This document shows positions 18,763 to 28,722 of a DNA stretch of 64,000 nucleotides, in pieces. The DNA is taken from positions 186,001 to 250,000 of the forward strand of contig NZ_JAMBOY010000002.1 in assembly GCF_023715885.1 (NCBI RefSeq), given 5' to 3'. The position numbers were made by a program, and so were the translations under genes. Each line of letters begins with the position of its first letter. The stretch's first letter is position 1. The notes under the pieces were generated by a model. That model was not told the origin of the DNA. It saw nothing but the letters and a program-made list of their open reading frames with translations, and made no database searches. Source of the DNA: Microbacterium hydrocarbonoxydans (lineage in GTDB: Bacteria; Actinomycetota; Actinomycetes; Actinomycetales; Microbacteriaceae).

Positions 18763-19305
18763 ATGAGCTGGATCACGCACGAGTCCTCGACGGTCTACGA
18801 GAACCCCTGGATCTCGGTACGAGAGGATCGGGTGACCGGCCCCGGCGGCGACGGGATCTACGGAGTGGTGACGATGCGCAATCCGGCGGTGTTCGTCGTC
18901 GCGGTCGACGAGCAGGACCGCGTGTGCCTCGTCACGCTCGAGCGCTACACCACCGGCATCTCCATCGAGGTGCCGGCCGGCGGCAGCGACGGCGAGGACC
19001 CGCTCGTCGCCGCACAGCGCGAGTTGGCGGAGGAGACCGGGTTCGAGGCGGCCGATTGGATTCCGATCGGCACGATGAACGCGCTCAACGGCATCGCCGC
19101 GGCACCCGAGCACGTCTTCCTCGCGCGCGACCTTCGCCCGATGCCAGTCGCCGACACCCGCACGCAGACGGAGGAGGGCATCGACGCGGTCGCCTGGGTC
19201 CCGTTCGCGGAGGTGCTGGACATGATCGCCGACGGTCGCATCACCGATGGCGAGACCGTCGCTGCGATCGCCATGGCCGGCATTCGCCTCGGGCGGTTCC
19301 GCTGA
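18763..19305 (+). CDS. Nudix hydrolase, ADP-ribose pyrophosphatase-like
   Basis: 180-aa Nudix protein. The Nudix box reads GEDPLVAAQRELAEETGF (about 75-92), with the REL-x-EE metal-binding core intact. The preceding ISIEVPAGG motif and the layout resemble ADP-ribose/NDP-sugar pyrophosphatases. The exact substrate cannot be fixed. Monocistronic, divergent from the EF-Tu domain II gene, with its 3' end 12 bp from the convergent SDR gene. Confidence 0.9.
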   Translation: MSWITHESSTVYENPWISVREDRVTGPGGDGIYGVVTMRNPAVFVVAVDEQDRVCLVTLERYTTGISIEVPAGGSDGEDPLVAAQRELAEETGFEAADWIPIGTMNALNGIAAAPEHVFLARDLRPMPVADTRTQTEEGIDAVAWVPFAEVLDMIADGRITDGETVAAIAMAGIRLGRFR

Positions 19306-19317
19306 GGCGGGCGGGCG

Positions 19318-20079
19318 TCAGACGCGGCCTCGGCGAGCGATGCGCGCCGTCAGGGAGTTCGGAAGCACGCGCGTCAACAGCACAAGGGCCTTGTAGCGGA
19401 ACGACGGGATCGACACCGGCCTGCCCGATGCCGCGTCACGCAGACCCTCGCGCACGACGGTTCGTGCATCAAGCCACATGAACGCCGGCACGCCTTCCTG
19501 CCCCGGGGGCAGCCCCATGCGCTCGTGGAAAGAGGTGTGCGTGAACCCAGGGCACACCGCGGTCACACTCACGCCGTCGGCGGCGTACTCGGTGTTCGCC
19601 CAGCGGCTGAAGCCGATGAGCCAGCTCTTGCATGCGGAGTACGTCGAGCGGGAGATGAACCCGGCGACCGAGGCCACGTTGACGATGCGTCCGCCGCGGC
19701 CCCGCATCGTCTGCAGCGCAGCGTGCATGAGGCGCATCGACGCCTCGACGTGCACGCGCAGGTGCCGCACCTCGTCGTCGATGTCGTTGTCGGCGAACTG
19801 CAGAGGCAAGCCGAATCCGGCGTTGTTCACCAGCAGGTCGACCGGGTCGTCGACATCGCGCAGTCGCGCCGCGACGCGGCCGACCCCTGCCTCGTCGGCG
19901 AGATCGGCGACCAGCACCTCGACTGCGACGCCGTGCTCGCTGCGCAGATCGGCTGCGAGCACTTCGAGCGCTTCGGCCGAGCGCGCCACGAGCACGAGGT
20001 CGGCGCGGCGACGCGCGAGCTGACGGGCGAACTCCTCACCCAGGCCGGCACTCGCACCGGTGATCAGCGCGGTGGGCAT
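19318..20079 (-). CDS. Short-chain dehydrogenase/reductase
   Basis: 253-aa Rossmann-fold oxidoreductase. The NAD(P) motif TGASAGLG lies at 7-14, NNAGFG near 88-93, and the catalytic S-Y-K pattern is ASVAGFISRSTYSACK. The arginine-rich loop ARRRADLVLVARS after the first helix favours NADPH. Its ATG overlaps the folA stop (TGATG), making it the last gene of thyA-folA-SDR. A link to folate metabolism is suggested only by context. The C-terminus has a basic hydrophobic segment. Confidence 0.9.
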   Translation of the reverse strand: MPTALITGASAGLGEEFARQLARRRADLVLVARSAEALEVLAADLRSEHGVAVEVLVADLADEAGVGRVAARLRDVDDPVDLLVNNAGFGLPLQFADNDIDDEVRHLRVHVEASMRLMHAALQTMRGRGGRIVNVASVAGFISRSTYSACKSWLIGFSRWANTEYAADGVSVTAVCPGFTHTSFHERMGLPPGQEGVPAFMWLDARTVVREGLRDAASGRPVSIPSFRYKALVLLTRVLPNSLTARIARRGRV

Positions 20080-20555
20080 CAGCGCTCGTAACCCAGGAAG
20101 CGGTAGCGGATGCCGGTGCGGGAGGTCTGCCACTCCCCTTCGTCGACGACGCGCCACCCCGCGGTCGACGGCGCGAAAGCATCTCCGTCGACCTCGAGAT
20201 CGAGCTCCGTCACCTCGAGACGGTCGGCGTCACCGATCACCTGGCGGAAGATCTCGGCACCGCCGATGATCCAGACGCGGTCGTGACCGCGGACGGCGTC
20301 CGTCATCGTCGCCGCGCGATGCGCACCCTCCGCCGACCAGTCCTGCTGGCGGGTGATGACCACGTTCTCGCGGCCGGGCAGCGGTCGGAAGCGCTCCGGG
20401 AGCGAATCCCACGTCTTGCGCCCCATGATCACGGGGGCACCCATCGTCACGCTCTTGAAGTGTGCGAGATCTTCGGGCACGTTCCACGGCATTCCGCCCT
20501 CGGCTCCGATGACACCGCCCGCTGCCTGCGCCCAGACCAGCCCGACCCAGGTCAT
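20079..20555 (-). CDS. folA: Dihydrofolate reductase
   Basis: 158-aa enzyme reducing dihydrofolate with NADPH. It carries [19 protein letters not shown] (about 16-34), then [10 protein letters not shown] and the IIGGAEIF cofactor motif. Length is normal for a bacterial enzyme. ATG 20555 forms an ATGA overlap with the thyA stop; the in-frame region upstream lies inside thyA. It recycles the dihydrofolate made by ThyA, so the coupled order is logical. Confidence 0.96.
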   Translation of the reverse strand: MTWVGLVWAQAAGGVIGAEGGMPWNVPEDLAHFKSVTMGAPVIMGRKTWDSLPERFRPLPGRENVVITRQQDWSAEGAHRAATMTDAVRGHDRVWIIGGAEIFRQVIGDADRLEVTELDLEVDGDAFAPSTAGWRVVDEGEWQTSRTGIRYRFLGYER

Positions 20556-21361
20556 ACCGCCACCGCCGCGCGGATCGGGGCGTGGTGCTGGTAGTCCTCG
20601 ACGACGAAGTCGTCGTACTCGTAGTCGAACACCGATTCCGGACTGCGCGCGAACCGCAGAGTCGGATACGGGAAGGGTTCCCGAGTCAGCTGCTCGCGCA
20701 CCTGCTCGAGGTGGTTGTCGTAGATGTGGCAGTCGCCGCCGGTCCAGACGAAGTCCCCCGGCTCGAGACCCACCTGCTGCGCGATCATCATCGTCAGCAG
20801 CGCGTACGAGGCGATGTTGAACGGCACCCCGAGGAACAGATCGGCGCTGCGCTGATACAGCTGGCAGGACAAGCGTCCGTCCGCCACGTAGAACTGGAAG
20901 AGCGCATGGCACGGGGCCAGCGCCATGTCGGGGATGTCGGCCGGATTCCAGGCCGACACGATCAGACGGCGGGAGTCCGGCGTCTGACGGATCTGCTCGA
21001 TCACCTGGGACAGCTGATCGATGCTCTCACCGTCGGGAGTCGGCCAGGAGCGCCACTGCACGCCGTAGACCGGACCGAGGTCGCCCTCGGCATCCGCCCA
21101 CTCGTCCCAGATGGTCACGCCGTGATCCTGCAGCCAGCGCACGTTGGAATCGCCGCGGAGGAACCACAGCAGCTCGTACGCGATGGACTTGAAGTGCACG
21201 CGCTTCGTGGTGATGAGCGGGAAGCCCTGCGAGAGGTCGAATCGGATCTGTCGACCGAACACGCTCGTGGTGCCCGTCCCCGTGCGATCGGACTTGTGCG
21301 TGCCGTGCTCCAGCACGTCGCGGAGCAGGTCTTCATACGGCGTCGGGACGGCTGCGCTCAT
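20552..21361 (-). CDS. thyA: Thymidylate synthase ThyA
   Basis: 269-aa enzyme methylating dUMP to dTMP with methylene-tetrahydrofolate. The catalytic cysteine is C151 in [15 protein letters not shown] residues in DRTGTGT and the [17 protein letters not shown] segment bind dUMP. First gene of thyA-folA-SDR. ATG 21361 is preferred: a TAGTCT hexamer ends 7 nt upstream and the family sequence begins there, whereas the open frame to 21391 adds nothing conserved. Confidence 0.96.
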   Translation of the reverse strand: MSAAVPTPYEDLLRDVLEHGTHKSDRTGTGTTSVFGRQIRFDLSQGFPLITTKRVHFKSIAYELLWFLRGDSNVRWLQDHGVTIWDEWADAEGDLGPVYGVQWRSWPTPDGESIDQLSQVIEQIRQTPDSRRLIVSAWNPADIPDMALAPCHALFQFYVADGRLSCQLYQRSADLFLGVPFNIASYALLTMMIAQQVGLEPGDFVWTGGDCHIYDNHLEQVREQLTREPFPYPTLRFARSPESVFDYEYDDFVVEDYQHHAPIRAAVAV

Positions 21362-21368
21362 GTCAGCC

Positions 21369-21374
21369 AGACTA
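21369..21374 (-). promoter_or_regulatory. -10 hexamer, likely leaderless start of thyA
   Basis: TAGTCT on the minus strand ends 7 nt before the thyA ATG at 21361. Confidence 0.5.
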
Positions 21375-21445
21375 CCCGCCGCCGGCGACATCGGAGCGGT
21401 CCGTCACGGTCGGAAACATCGCGTCCACCCCGCCCGCAGCAGGTT

Positions 21446-21451
21446 TACGCT
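21446..21451 (+). promoter_or_regulatory. -10 hexamer, likely leaderless start of the thioredoxin-like gene
   Basis: TACGCT ends 6 nt before ATG 21458. Confidence 0.55.
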
Positions 21452-21457
21452 CGACCC

Positions 21458-21868
21458 ATGTCACCCGGCCTCGCGCTCGCCATCGCGGGAGCACTCGTCG
21501 TCCTCGCGATCGTCGCGGGGCTGGCGATCCGTGCGCGAGACGGCCGCCGCAGCGCAGCCGGCGGCCTCCGTTTCGACCCCGCCGACGGAGGGACCCCGCT
21601 CGCAGAGCGTGCCACCCTGGTGCAGTTCAGCACCGAGTTCTGCACCCGCTGCCCGCAGGTGCGGCGTCTGCTGACGTCCTACGCGGATCGGGACGACTCC
21701 GTCGCCCACGTCGAGGTCGACCTGACGCATCGCCCCGACCTGTCGTCCCGATACCGGGTGCTGCAAACCCCCACGACCTTCGTCGTCGACCGATCGGGCG
21801 CCGTCCGCGCACGATTCCACGGCGTGCCGCGCCCGGCCGCCCTCACCGAGGCATTGGCTGCCCTCTGA
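21458..21868 (+). CDS. Membrane-anchored thioredoxin-fold protein
   Basis: 136-aa protein. Residues 5-24 form one hydrophobic segment (ALAIAGALVVLAIVAGLAIR), probably an uncleaved anchor. A thioredoxin fold follows with the CxxC centre FCTRCPQV and the cis-proline TPTTFVVD. It should exchange disulfides at the membrane; which face is not clear because there is no clear signal-peptidase site. It leads a redox group with DUF4395 (21 bp downstream) and OsmC. Confidence 0.88.
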   Translation: MSPGLALAIAGALVVLAIVAGLAIRARDGRRSAAGGLRFDPADGGTPLAERATLVQFSTEFCTRCPQVRRLLTSYADRDDSVAHVEVDLTHRPDLSSRYRVLQTPTTFVVDRSGAVRARFHGVPRPAALTEALAAL

Positions 21869-21889
21869 CGCGGCAGAATTGGAGCAGAG

Positions 21890-22390
21890 ATGAGCACCTC
21901 CGTCGGCATCGACCCCCGCGGACCGCGCTTCGCCGCCACGATCACGACGGCACTGCTGCTCGTGGCGACGTTCCTCGGGCTCGTCGGCACCTCGCCCGAC
22001 GCCGCATCCGCGACGCTGGCGCAGCGCGCGCTCGACCCCGGCTTCCTGCTCGCGGCCGTCCTCGCTGCGCTGTTCCTCTGGAGCGTCGTCTCGCCCTCGA
22101 CCGCACCCTGGGGCGTGCTCTTCCGCCGATTCGTGAAGCCGCGACTGAGCCCGCCGTCGGAGCTCGAGGACCCTCGACCTCCGCGCTTCGCCCAGGGCGT
22201 CGGCCTGTTCGTGGTCTCGGTGGGCCTCGCCCTCCACCTGCTCGGGATCCCGTGGGCCCTGCCCATCGCCACCGCGGCGGCGTTCATCGCTGCCTTCCTC
22301 AACGCGGTGTTCTCCCTGTGCCTCGGAGGCCAGCTCTACCTGCTTCTCCGGCGCGCCGGTCTTCTCGGCCGCACGGCCGCCACCACCTGA
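21890..22390 (+). CDS. DUF4395 membrane protein
   Basis: 166-aa integral membrane protein with about four hydrophobic segments. It opens GIDPRGPRFAATITTALLL and has LCLGGQLYLLLRR near the end; both are typical of DUF4395. A conserved cysteine sits in LCLGGQ. The family commonly neighbours thioredoxins or sulfurtransferases, as here, so a role in membrane thiol or sulfur transfer is inferred. It begins 21 bp after the thioredoxin gene with no promoter hexamer of its own, so the two form an operon. Confidence 0.85.
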   Translation: MSTSVGIDPRGPRFAATITTALLLVATFLGLVGTSPDAASATLAQRALDPGFLLAAVLAALFLWSVVSPSTAPWGVLFRRFVKPRLSPPSELEDPRPPRFAQGVGLFVVSVGLALHLLGIPWALPIATAAAFIAAFLNAVFSLCLGGQLYLLLRRAGLLGRTAATT

Positions 22391-22473
22391 GCCGGTTCCC
22401 TCCCGCCTACCTGCTCGATAGGCTGACCGGACACGCGACCCGCACACCGAGCATCGCGAGAACCGGAGGAATC

Positions 22474-22899
22474 ATGCCCGTCACCAGCGAAGCCACCACC
22501 ACCTGGACCGGATCCCTCGCGGAGGGCTCGGGCACCGTCGCGTTCTCGTCGTCGAACCTCGGCACCTTCCCGATCGACTGGAAGGCCCGCAGCGAGGGCA
22601 GCGACACGACGACGACGCCCGAAGAGCTCATCGCCGCGGCCCATGCCTCGTGCTTCAGCATGGCCCTCTCCCACGCCCTGTCGGAGAACGGCACCCCGCC
22701 GGAGCGTGTGAACACCAGCGCATCCGTGACCTTCAAGCCCGGCGTGGGCATCACCGGCAGCCACATCAACGTCAATGCCGTCGTGCCCGGTCTCACGCCC
22801 GAAGCGTTCCAGGAGATCGCGGAGGGCGCGAAGACTGGCTGCCCGGTCTCGCAGGCCCTCGCGGGCATCGACATCACTCTCGAGGCGACACTCGCCTGA
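22474..22899 (+). CDS. OsmC family peroxiredoxin
   Basis: 141-aa OsmC/Ohr-type thiol peroxidase acting on organic hydroperoxides. The first catalytic cysteine is in AAAHASCFSMALSHAL and the second in AKTGCPVSQALAG, the standard pair. A GGAGG ribosome site precedes ATG 22474 by about 5 nt. It is 83 bp downstream of DUF4395, so it could be in the same unit or separate. Confidence 0.93.
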   Translation: MPVTSEATTTWTGSLAEGSGTVAFSSSNLGTFPIDWKARSEGSDTTTTPEELIAAAHASCFSMALSHALSENGTPPERVNTSASVTFKPGVGITGSHINVNAVVPGLTPEAFQEIAEGAKTGCPVSQALAGIDITLEATLA

Positions 22900-22908
22900 T
22901 GGCCGACC

Positions 22909-23343
22909 TCAGCGGCGGGCGAGCCTGATCGCCGATCGGATGCTCGCCCGCGCATCCTTGCGATGTCCCGACGCATCCTGCACGACGCCGAGCCGGTATC
23001 GCGCCCGCCAGTCGTCCGGAGCCGCATCCGCCTCCGCCTCGTAGCGGGCGATCAGCGGCGCCGCGTCCTCGGCGCGGAGCCGTCCGCTCGGGGTCAGCTC
23101 GGTCTCCGCCTCCGGCATCCCGCCCTCGGCGTCCAACGCGCGGCCGAGACGGTCCGCCGCGAAGCCGAACTGCATCTCGCGCACCAGCGCCCAGGCGCCG
23201 AGCGGCGCGAGCACGAGGAGCGCGATGCCCATGCCGATCGACACGCCGGTGCCGACGGCGAAGAACATGACCGCGAGCCACACGGACACCGCGAGATACA
23301 CCAACAGCGACGCGGCCATGAGTCCGACCCCGATGCGCGACAT
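22909..23343 (-). CDS. Membrane protein with a C-terminal helical repeat
   Basis: 144-aa protein not assigned to a named family. Two hydrophobic segments (about 5-26 and 33-52) form a hairpin. The cytoplasmic C-terminal half contains PDDWRARYRLGVVQDASGHRK, which resembles a TPR unit. The ATG at 23343 overlaps the dapB stop (TGATG); a GTG one codon earlier is equally possible. Co-transcription with dapB is therefore likely, but a role in lysine synthesis is not implied. Confidence 0.75.
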   Translation of the reverse strand: MSRIGVGLMAASLLVYLAVSVWLAVMFFAVGTGVSIGMGIALLVLAPLGAWALVREMQFGFAADRLGRALDAEGGMPEAETELTPSGRLRAEDAAPLIARYEAEADAAPDDWRARYRLGVVQDASGHRKDARASIRSAIRLARR

Positions 23344-24083
23344 CACGAGCGGATGCCGATGTCGATCATGCTCTCGAGTCCGACCACGACACCGGTGGCC
23401 TGCGCCGCGTAGGGCACAGCGAGCCGGATGCCCGGCGCGTACGCCAGCGCGGGCTCGACGGTGTCGTGCACGAACGAGAGCGACTCCCCCGGACCCGACA
23501 GGATGACCTCCTGCTTGGCGATGACCCCGGGTCGACGCAGCGAATGGACGGGGACCGTCCCGACCTGCTGACCCCGCGCTCGCTGGTCGGCGTGCGGGGC
23601 GCTGACGGGCCCCCTGTCGGCGCGCGCCGCCGCGATGAGCTCGGCCGTGCGCACGGCGGTACCGCTGGGCGAGTCCACCTTGCGCTCGTGATGCGCCTCG
23701 ACGATCTCGGCCGAGGGGAAGAACGGCGCCGCCGCGGCGGCGAGAGCCGAGCCGAGGACCGAGCCGAGCGAGAAGTTCGGGATGAACACGACGCCGTTCT
23801 CCGCGGCGTCCACGAGTGGGCGCACCAGCGCGATCCGCTCGGCCGACCAGCCCGACGTCGCGACGAGCACGTTGATGCCGCGCTCGACCGCCGCGCGCAC
23901 GACGTCGATGCTCACCTGCGGGGTCGTGGCATCGACGACGAGGTCGGCACCATCGATCTCGGCCAGGTCGCTCGACGACGTCAGCACACGGCTCACCTCG
24001 AACCCGTCCAGCTCGTCGATCACCGCGTGGATGATGGAGCCGAGCTTCCCGGTGCCGCCGACGAGAGCTACCTGCGTGGTCAT
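23343..24083 (-). CDS. dapB: 4-hydroxy-tetrahydrodipicolinate reductase DapB
   Basis: 246-aa NAD(P)H-dependent reductase following DapA in lysine and diaminopimelate synthesis. The cofactor loop GGTGKLGS is at 9-16. The catalytic EAHHERKVDSPSGTA motif (about 129-143) includes the active His-His and Lys. A TAGACT hexamer ends 6 nt before the ATG. The small membrane protein gene overlaps its stop. Confidence 0.96.
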   Translation of the reverse strand: MTTQVALVGGTGKLGSIIHAVIDELDGFEVSRVLTSSSDLAEIDGADLVVDATTPQVSIDVVRAAVERGINVLVATSGWSAERIALVRPLVDAAENGVVFIPNFSLGSVLGSALAAAAAPFFPSAEIVEAHHERKVDSPSGTAVRTAELIAAARADRGPVSAPHADQRARGQQVGTVPVHSLRRPGVIAKQEVILSGPGESLSFVHDTVEPALAYAPGIRLAVPYAAQATGVVVGLESMIDIGIRS

Positions 24084-24089
24084 GATCCG

Positions 24090-24095
24090 AGTCTA
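24090..24095 (-). promoter_or_regulatory. -10 hexamer, likely leaderless start of dapB
   Basis: TAGACT on the minus strand ends 6 nt before the dapB ATG at 24083. Confidence 0.55.
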
Positions 24096-24141
24096 TTTCG
24101 CGGACGGACGCCTGCCCGGCGGCTGGCCGTGCAACGTCGTA

Positions 24142-24744
24142 TCAGACCGGCATCGTGTCGGGTATACCCGTACGGAGTTCGACGGGAAGATGCCCCGTGT
24201 CGTTATGGGTGAGCAGCGTCCAGGGGCGTCCCTGCTTCTGCGCGATCACGGTCAGGCCGCAATGTGCCTGATTCAGGGTCATCCACCGCCACTCGGGAGC
24301 CCCGAGCACCTCCCTGACGAACCAGGAGATCACGAAGTTGTGGGTGATGAGCACCTCGTGCACGTCACCGGGTTTGCGCACGAGGAACTCGTTCACGGCA
24401 TCCGCCATCTGTGCGCGCCCGGCCTCGATCTCGGCATCCGTGATCGAGCCGAAGAAGGGCTCGAAGACCGCGGGGGTCTCGTCGGTCATCCCGGTCGGCA
24501 CGCAGTCGAACAGCAGCGCGGTCGGCTCCGGATCGACCGATGGAAGGCGGGCGGCGATGGCACGAGCCGTCTCGTTGGCTCGCAGCAGCGGGGAATGCCA
24601 CACGGCGTCGAGCGGAAGACCCGAGAGGCGGTCGGCGATGAGCTCGGCCTGACGGGCTCCGCGCGGAGAGAGCGGGCCGTCGGCGAGACCGTGCTCGGCA
24701 TCCTGATGTTCGCCGTGCCTGACCAGGTATATGTAGTGCGTCAC
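24142..24744 (-). CDS. Histidine phosphatase family protein
   Basis: 200-aa phosphoglycerate-mutase-like phosphatase. The catalytic RHG is in YLVRHGEHQDAEHG near residue 9, and the second histidine is in LITHNFVISWFV. The substrate is unknown; the family includes cofactor, sugar and protein phosphatases. It starts with GTG at 24744. Lies alone between dapB and the AKR-fold gene. Confidence 0.9.
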   Translation of the reverse strand: MTHYIYLVRHGEHQDAEHGLADGPLSPRGARQAELIADRLSGLPLDAVWHSPLLRANETARAIAARLPSVDPEPTALLFDCVPTGMTDETPAVFEPFFGSITDAEIEAGRAQMADAVNEFLVRKPGDVHEVLITHNFVISWFVREVLGAPEWRWMTLNQAHCGLTVIAQKQGRPWTLLTHNDTGHLPVELRTGIPDTMPV

Positions 24745-24824
24745 AAACTCGCTCGCTTCATCGACAGCATCCGTCGGGATCTCCCCCAGCCTATGTCAGG
24801 TCTGTGAGAGTGACGGGAGGACGC

Positions 24825-25850
24825 TCAGTTGCCCGCGCGAGTCAGGTCAGCGACCTGCACGCGAGACAGACTCACGCCGGCACCCTGCATCAGCTCGTCG
24901 ACGTGCTCGGTCGCGAACGTGTTGACGATCGGAGCGGCGACAGTCCGCTGCGCTAGCAGCCAGGCGACGGACACGGCGGCGACCGGCACGTCGAGTTCGG
25001 CGGCGACCTGGTCGAGAGCCTTGAGGATCTTCGTGCCGCGCCGGTTCAGGTGTCCGCGCAGCTGCTCGCCGCGCACGCCTCTCGAGGTCAGCGCCTTGCT
25101 CCGGTGTCGGCCGGAGAGGAAGCCGTGCTCGAGCGCGTGCGACGGGGTGACGGCGAGGTTCTGGGCTCCGGCCACGAGTCGCAGGTCGCCCTCGAACGGC
25201 TGACGTCGCACGAGGTTGTACGGCGAGTCGATCACCTGGATGCGCGGGTAACCCGCCGAGGCGAGGATGCGCGCCTCGACGAGACGCTCCGGCGCGAGCC
25301 CGAAGGCGCCGAGCGCACCGATCTTGCCCGCCTCGGTGAGCCATTCCACCGTGGCGAGCGTGTCTTCCAGGTTGGTCGTGCGATCCAGGGTCGCGTCGAG
25401 GTAGAGCACGTCGATGCGCTCCACACCCAGGCGGGTGAGCGAGCCTTCGACGGCGCGGACGAGATTGACCGACCCGAGCCCCGGGTTGTCGGCGTGAGCG
25501 CCGATCCGCACACTGAGCAGAGTGCGGTCGCGACGTCCGCGAGAGCGCAGCCACTGTCCGATGATGTGCTCGCTGCGGCCGCCTGAGAACCCGTCAGCGG
25601 TGTGGATGGCATTGCCGCCGAACTCCACGTACCGGTCCAGGATGCCGTGGCTGGTCTCGAGGTCGACGTTCCAGCCGAACTCCGCCGCGCCGAGCATGAG
25701 CGGGAAGGTGTCGAAACCGGTCTCACCGAGCGGCACCCTGATCGACTCGCCGATGCCGGGGCCGACGATCGGGATGGGAGCGGAGGGGTGTTCCGCGTCG
25801 TGCGGGGCGCGCTCTGCGGAGGCGCCTGCGCCTACGCTGAACAACCGCAT
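24825..25850 (-). CDS. Aldo/keto-reductase-fold protein with degenerate active site
   Basis: 341-aa TIM-barrel protein clearly in the AKR superfamily, from LMLGAAEFGWNVD to the C-terminal VAWLLAQRTVAAPIV. All four catalytic positions differ from the D-Y-K-H tetrad. The usual DTAxxY reads HTADGF (H83, F87), the lysine of the ATKVG strand is arginine (R115 in SVRIG), and the histidine is alanine (A153 in YLDATLD). Ordinary AKR chemistry is therefore unlikely; a binding role is inferred. Start: ATG 25850, with a GTG at 25859 as alternative. Confidence 0.82.
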   Translation of the reverse strand: MRLFSVGAGASAERAPHDAEHPSAPIPIVGPGIGESIRVPLGETGFDTFPLMLGAAEFGWNVDLETSHGILDRYVEFGGNAIHTADGFSGGRSEHIIGQWLRSRGRRDRTLLSVRIGAHADNPGLGSVNLVRAVEGSLTRLGVERIDVLYLDATLDRTTNLEDTLATVEWLTEAGKIGALGAFGLAPERLVEARILASAGYPRIQVIDSPYNLVRRQPFEGDLRLVAGAQNLAVTPSHALEHGFLSGRHRSKALTSRGVRGEQLRGHLNRRGTKILKALDQVAAELDVPVAAVSVAWLLAQRTVAAPIVNTFATEHVDELMQGAGVSLSRVQVADLTRAGN

Positions 25851-26014
25851 CTTCCTCACCCCCGCGTCGATCGAACGTTCCGATCTCCGTCACTGCCTGG
25901 TCTGCACCCCCCGGTGCGTACTTCGAGGGTATGCGATGACCGCGAACCCGCCGGCCAATACGGCGAACGGCGAGGGAACTTCCCATAACGGTTTGGTCAC
26001 GCCACGGAACGACG

Positions 26015-26049
26015 GAACCCGGGCCCGTCGCGAAGACGGACCCGGGTTC
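26015..26049 (-). terminator. Hairpin terminator after pnp
   Basis: Stem GAACCCGGG / CCCGGGTTC (26015-26023 with 26041-26049), continued inward by partly paired CC-GTC / GAC-GG. It begins 20 bp beyond the pnp stop. Confidence 0.75.
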
Positions 26050-26068
26050 GATGTCGCAGCGGCGATGC

Positions 26069-28345
<2,277 letters not shown>

Positions 28346-28722
28346 GAGGTCTCTCCTTCTTTGTTTAGACTCGCGGATCCGTGTGATCCGCGAGCGTGTT
28401 CGTGAAGGAGCGGAATCGTCGGGGTTCGGGCGCGCGGGCACTCCCGCGAACATCGCCTGCGCTGGCCACCAGTAGAAAGCCACCCGACGACACCCGCCGA
28501 GGAACCCACCACAGGGGACCAGCTTCTCCGCCGATCGCTCCATGAGTCGATGTGAAATTGTTGTGGCGACAGACGTCGACCGCTCACAGCCTATCAGCGC
28601 ACCCCCAGATCGCCCGCGGAACACGATCCGCCCGTCGCCTGCCGCAGACCGGCCACCCGCCGGTCATCGGCCGTTCACATGCCGGACGCCGGGCGGTGGG
28701 GCGCGTGAGCTGTGGTGTGGGG
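28346..28722. other. 377-bp divergent region between pnp and the UDP-glucose dehydrogenase gene
   Basis: No gene is supported here. A 10-bp stem CTCGCGGATC / GATCCGCGAG (28370-28394) lies just upstream of the pnp ribosome site, in the leader RNA. A minus-strand TAGGCT hexamer at 28588-28593 could serve pnp, which would give a leader of about 235 nt. Leaders of pnp in enterobacteria fold into hairpins used for autoregulation; that comparison is only by analogy. Confidence 0.5.
28353..28358 (-). promoter_or_regulatory. Ribosome binding site deciding the pnp TTG start
   Basis: AAGGAG on the minus strand, 7 nt before TTG 28345. No ATG or GTG in the pnp frame has a comparable site. Confidence 0.8.

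Noticed and set aside
25867..25883. Possible SOS box near the AKR-fold gene
   Set aside because: The GAACGTTC core has no 4-bp spacer between half-sites, unlike the LexA consensus.
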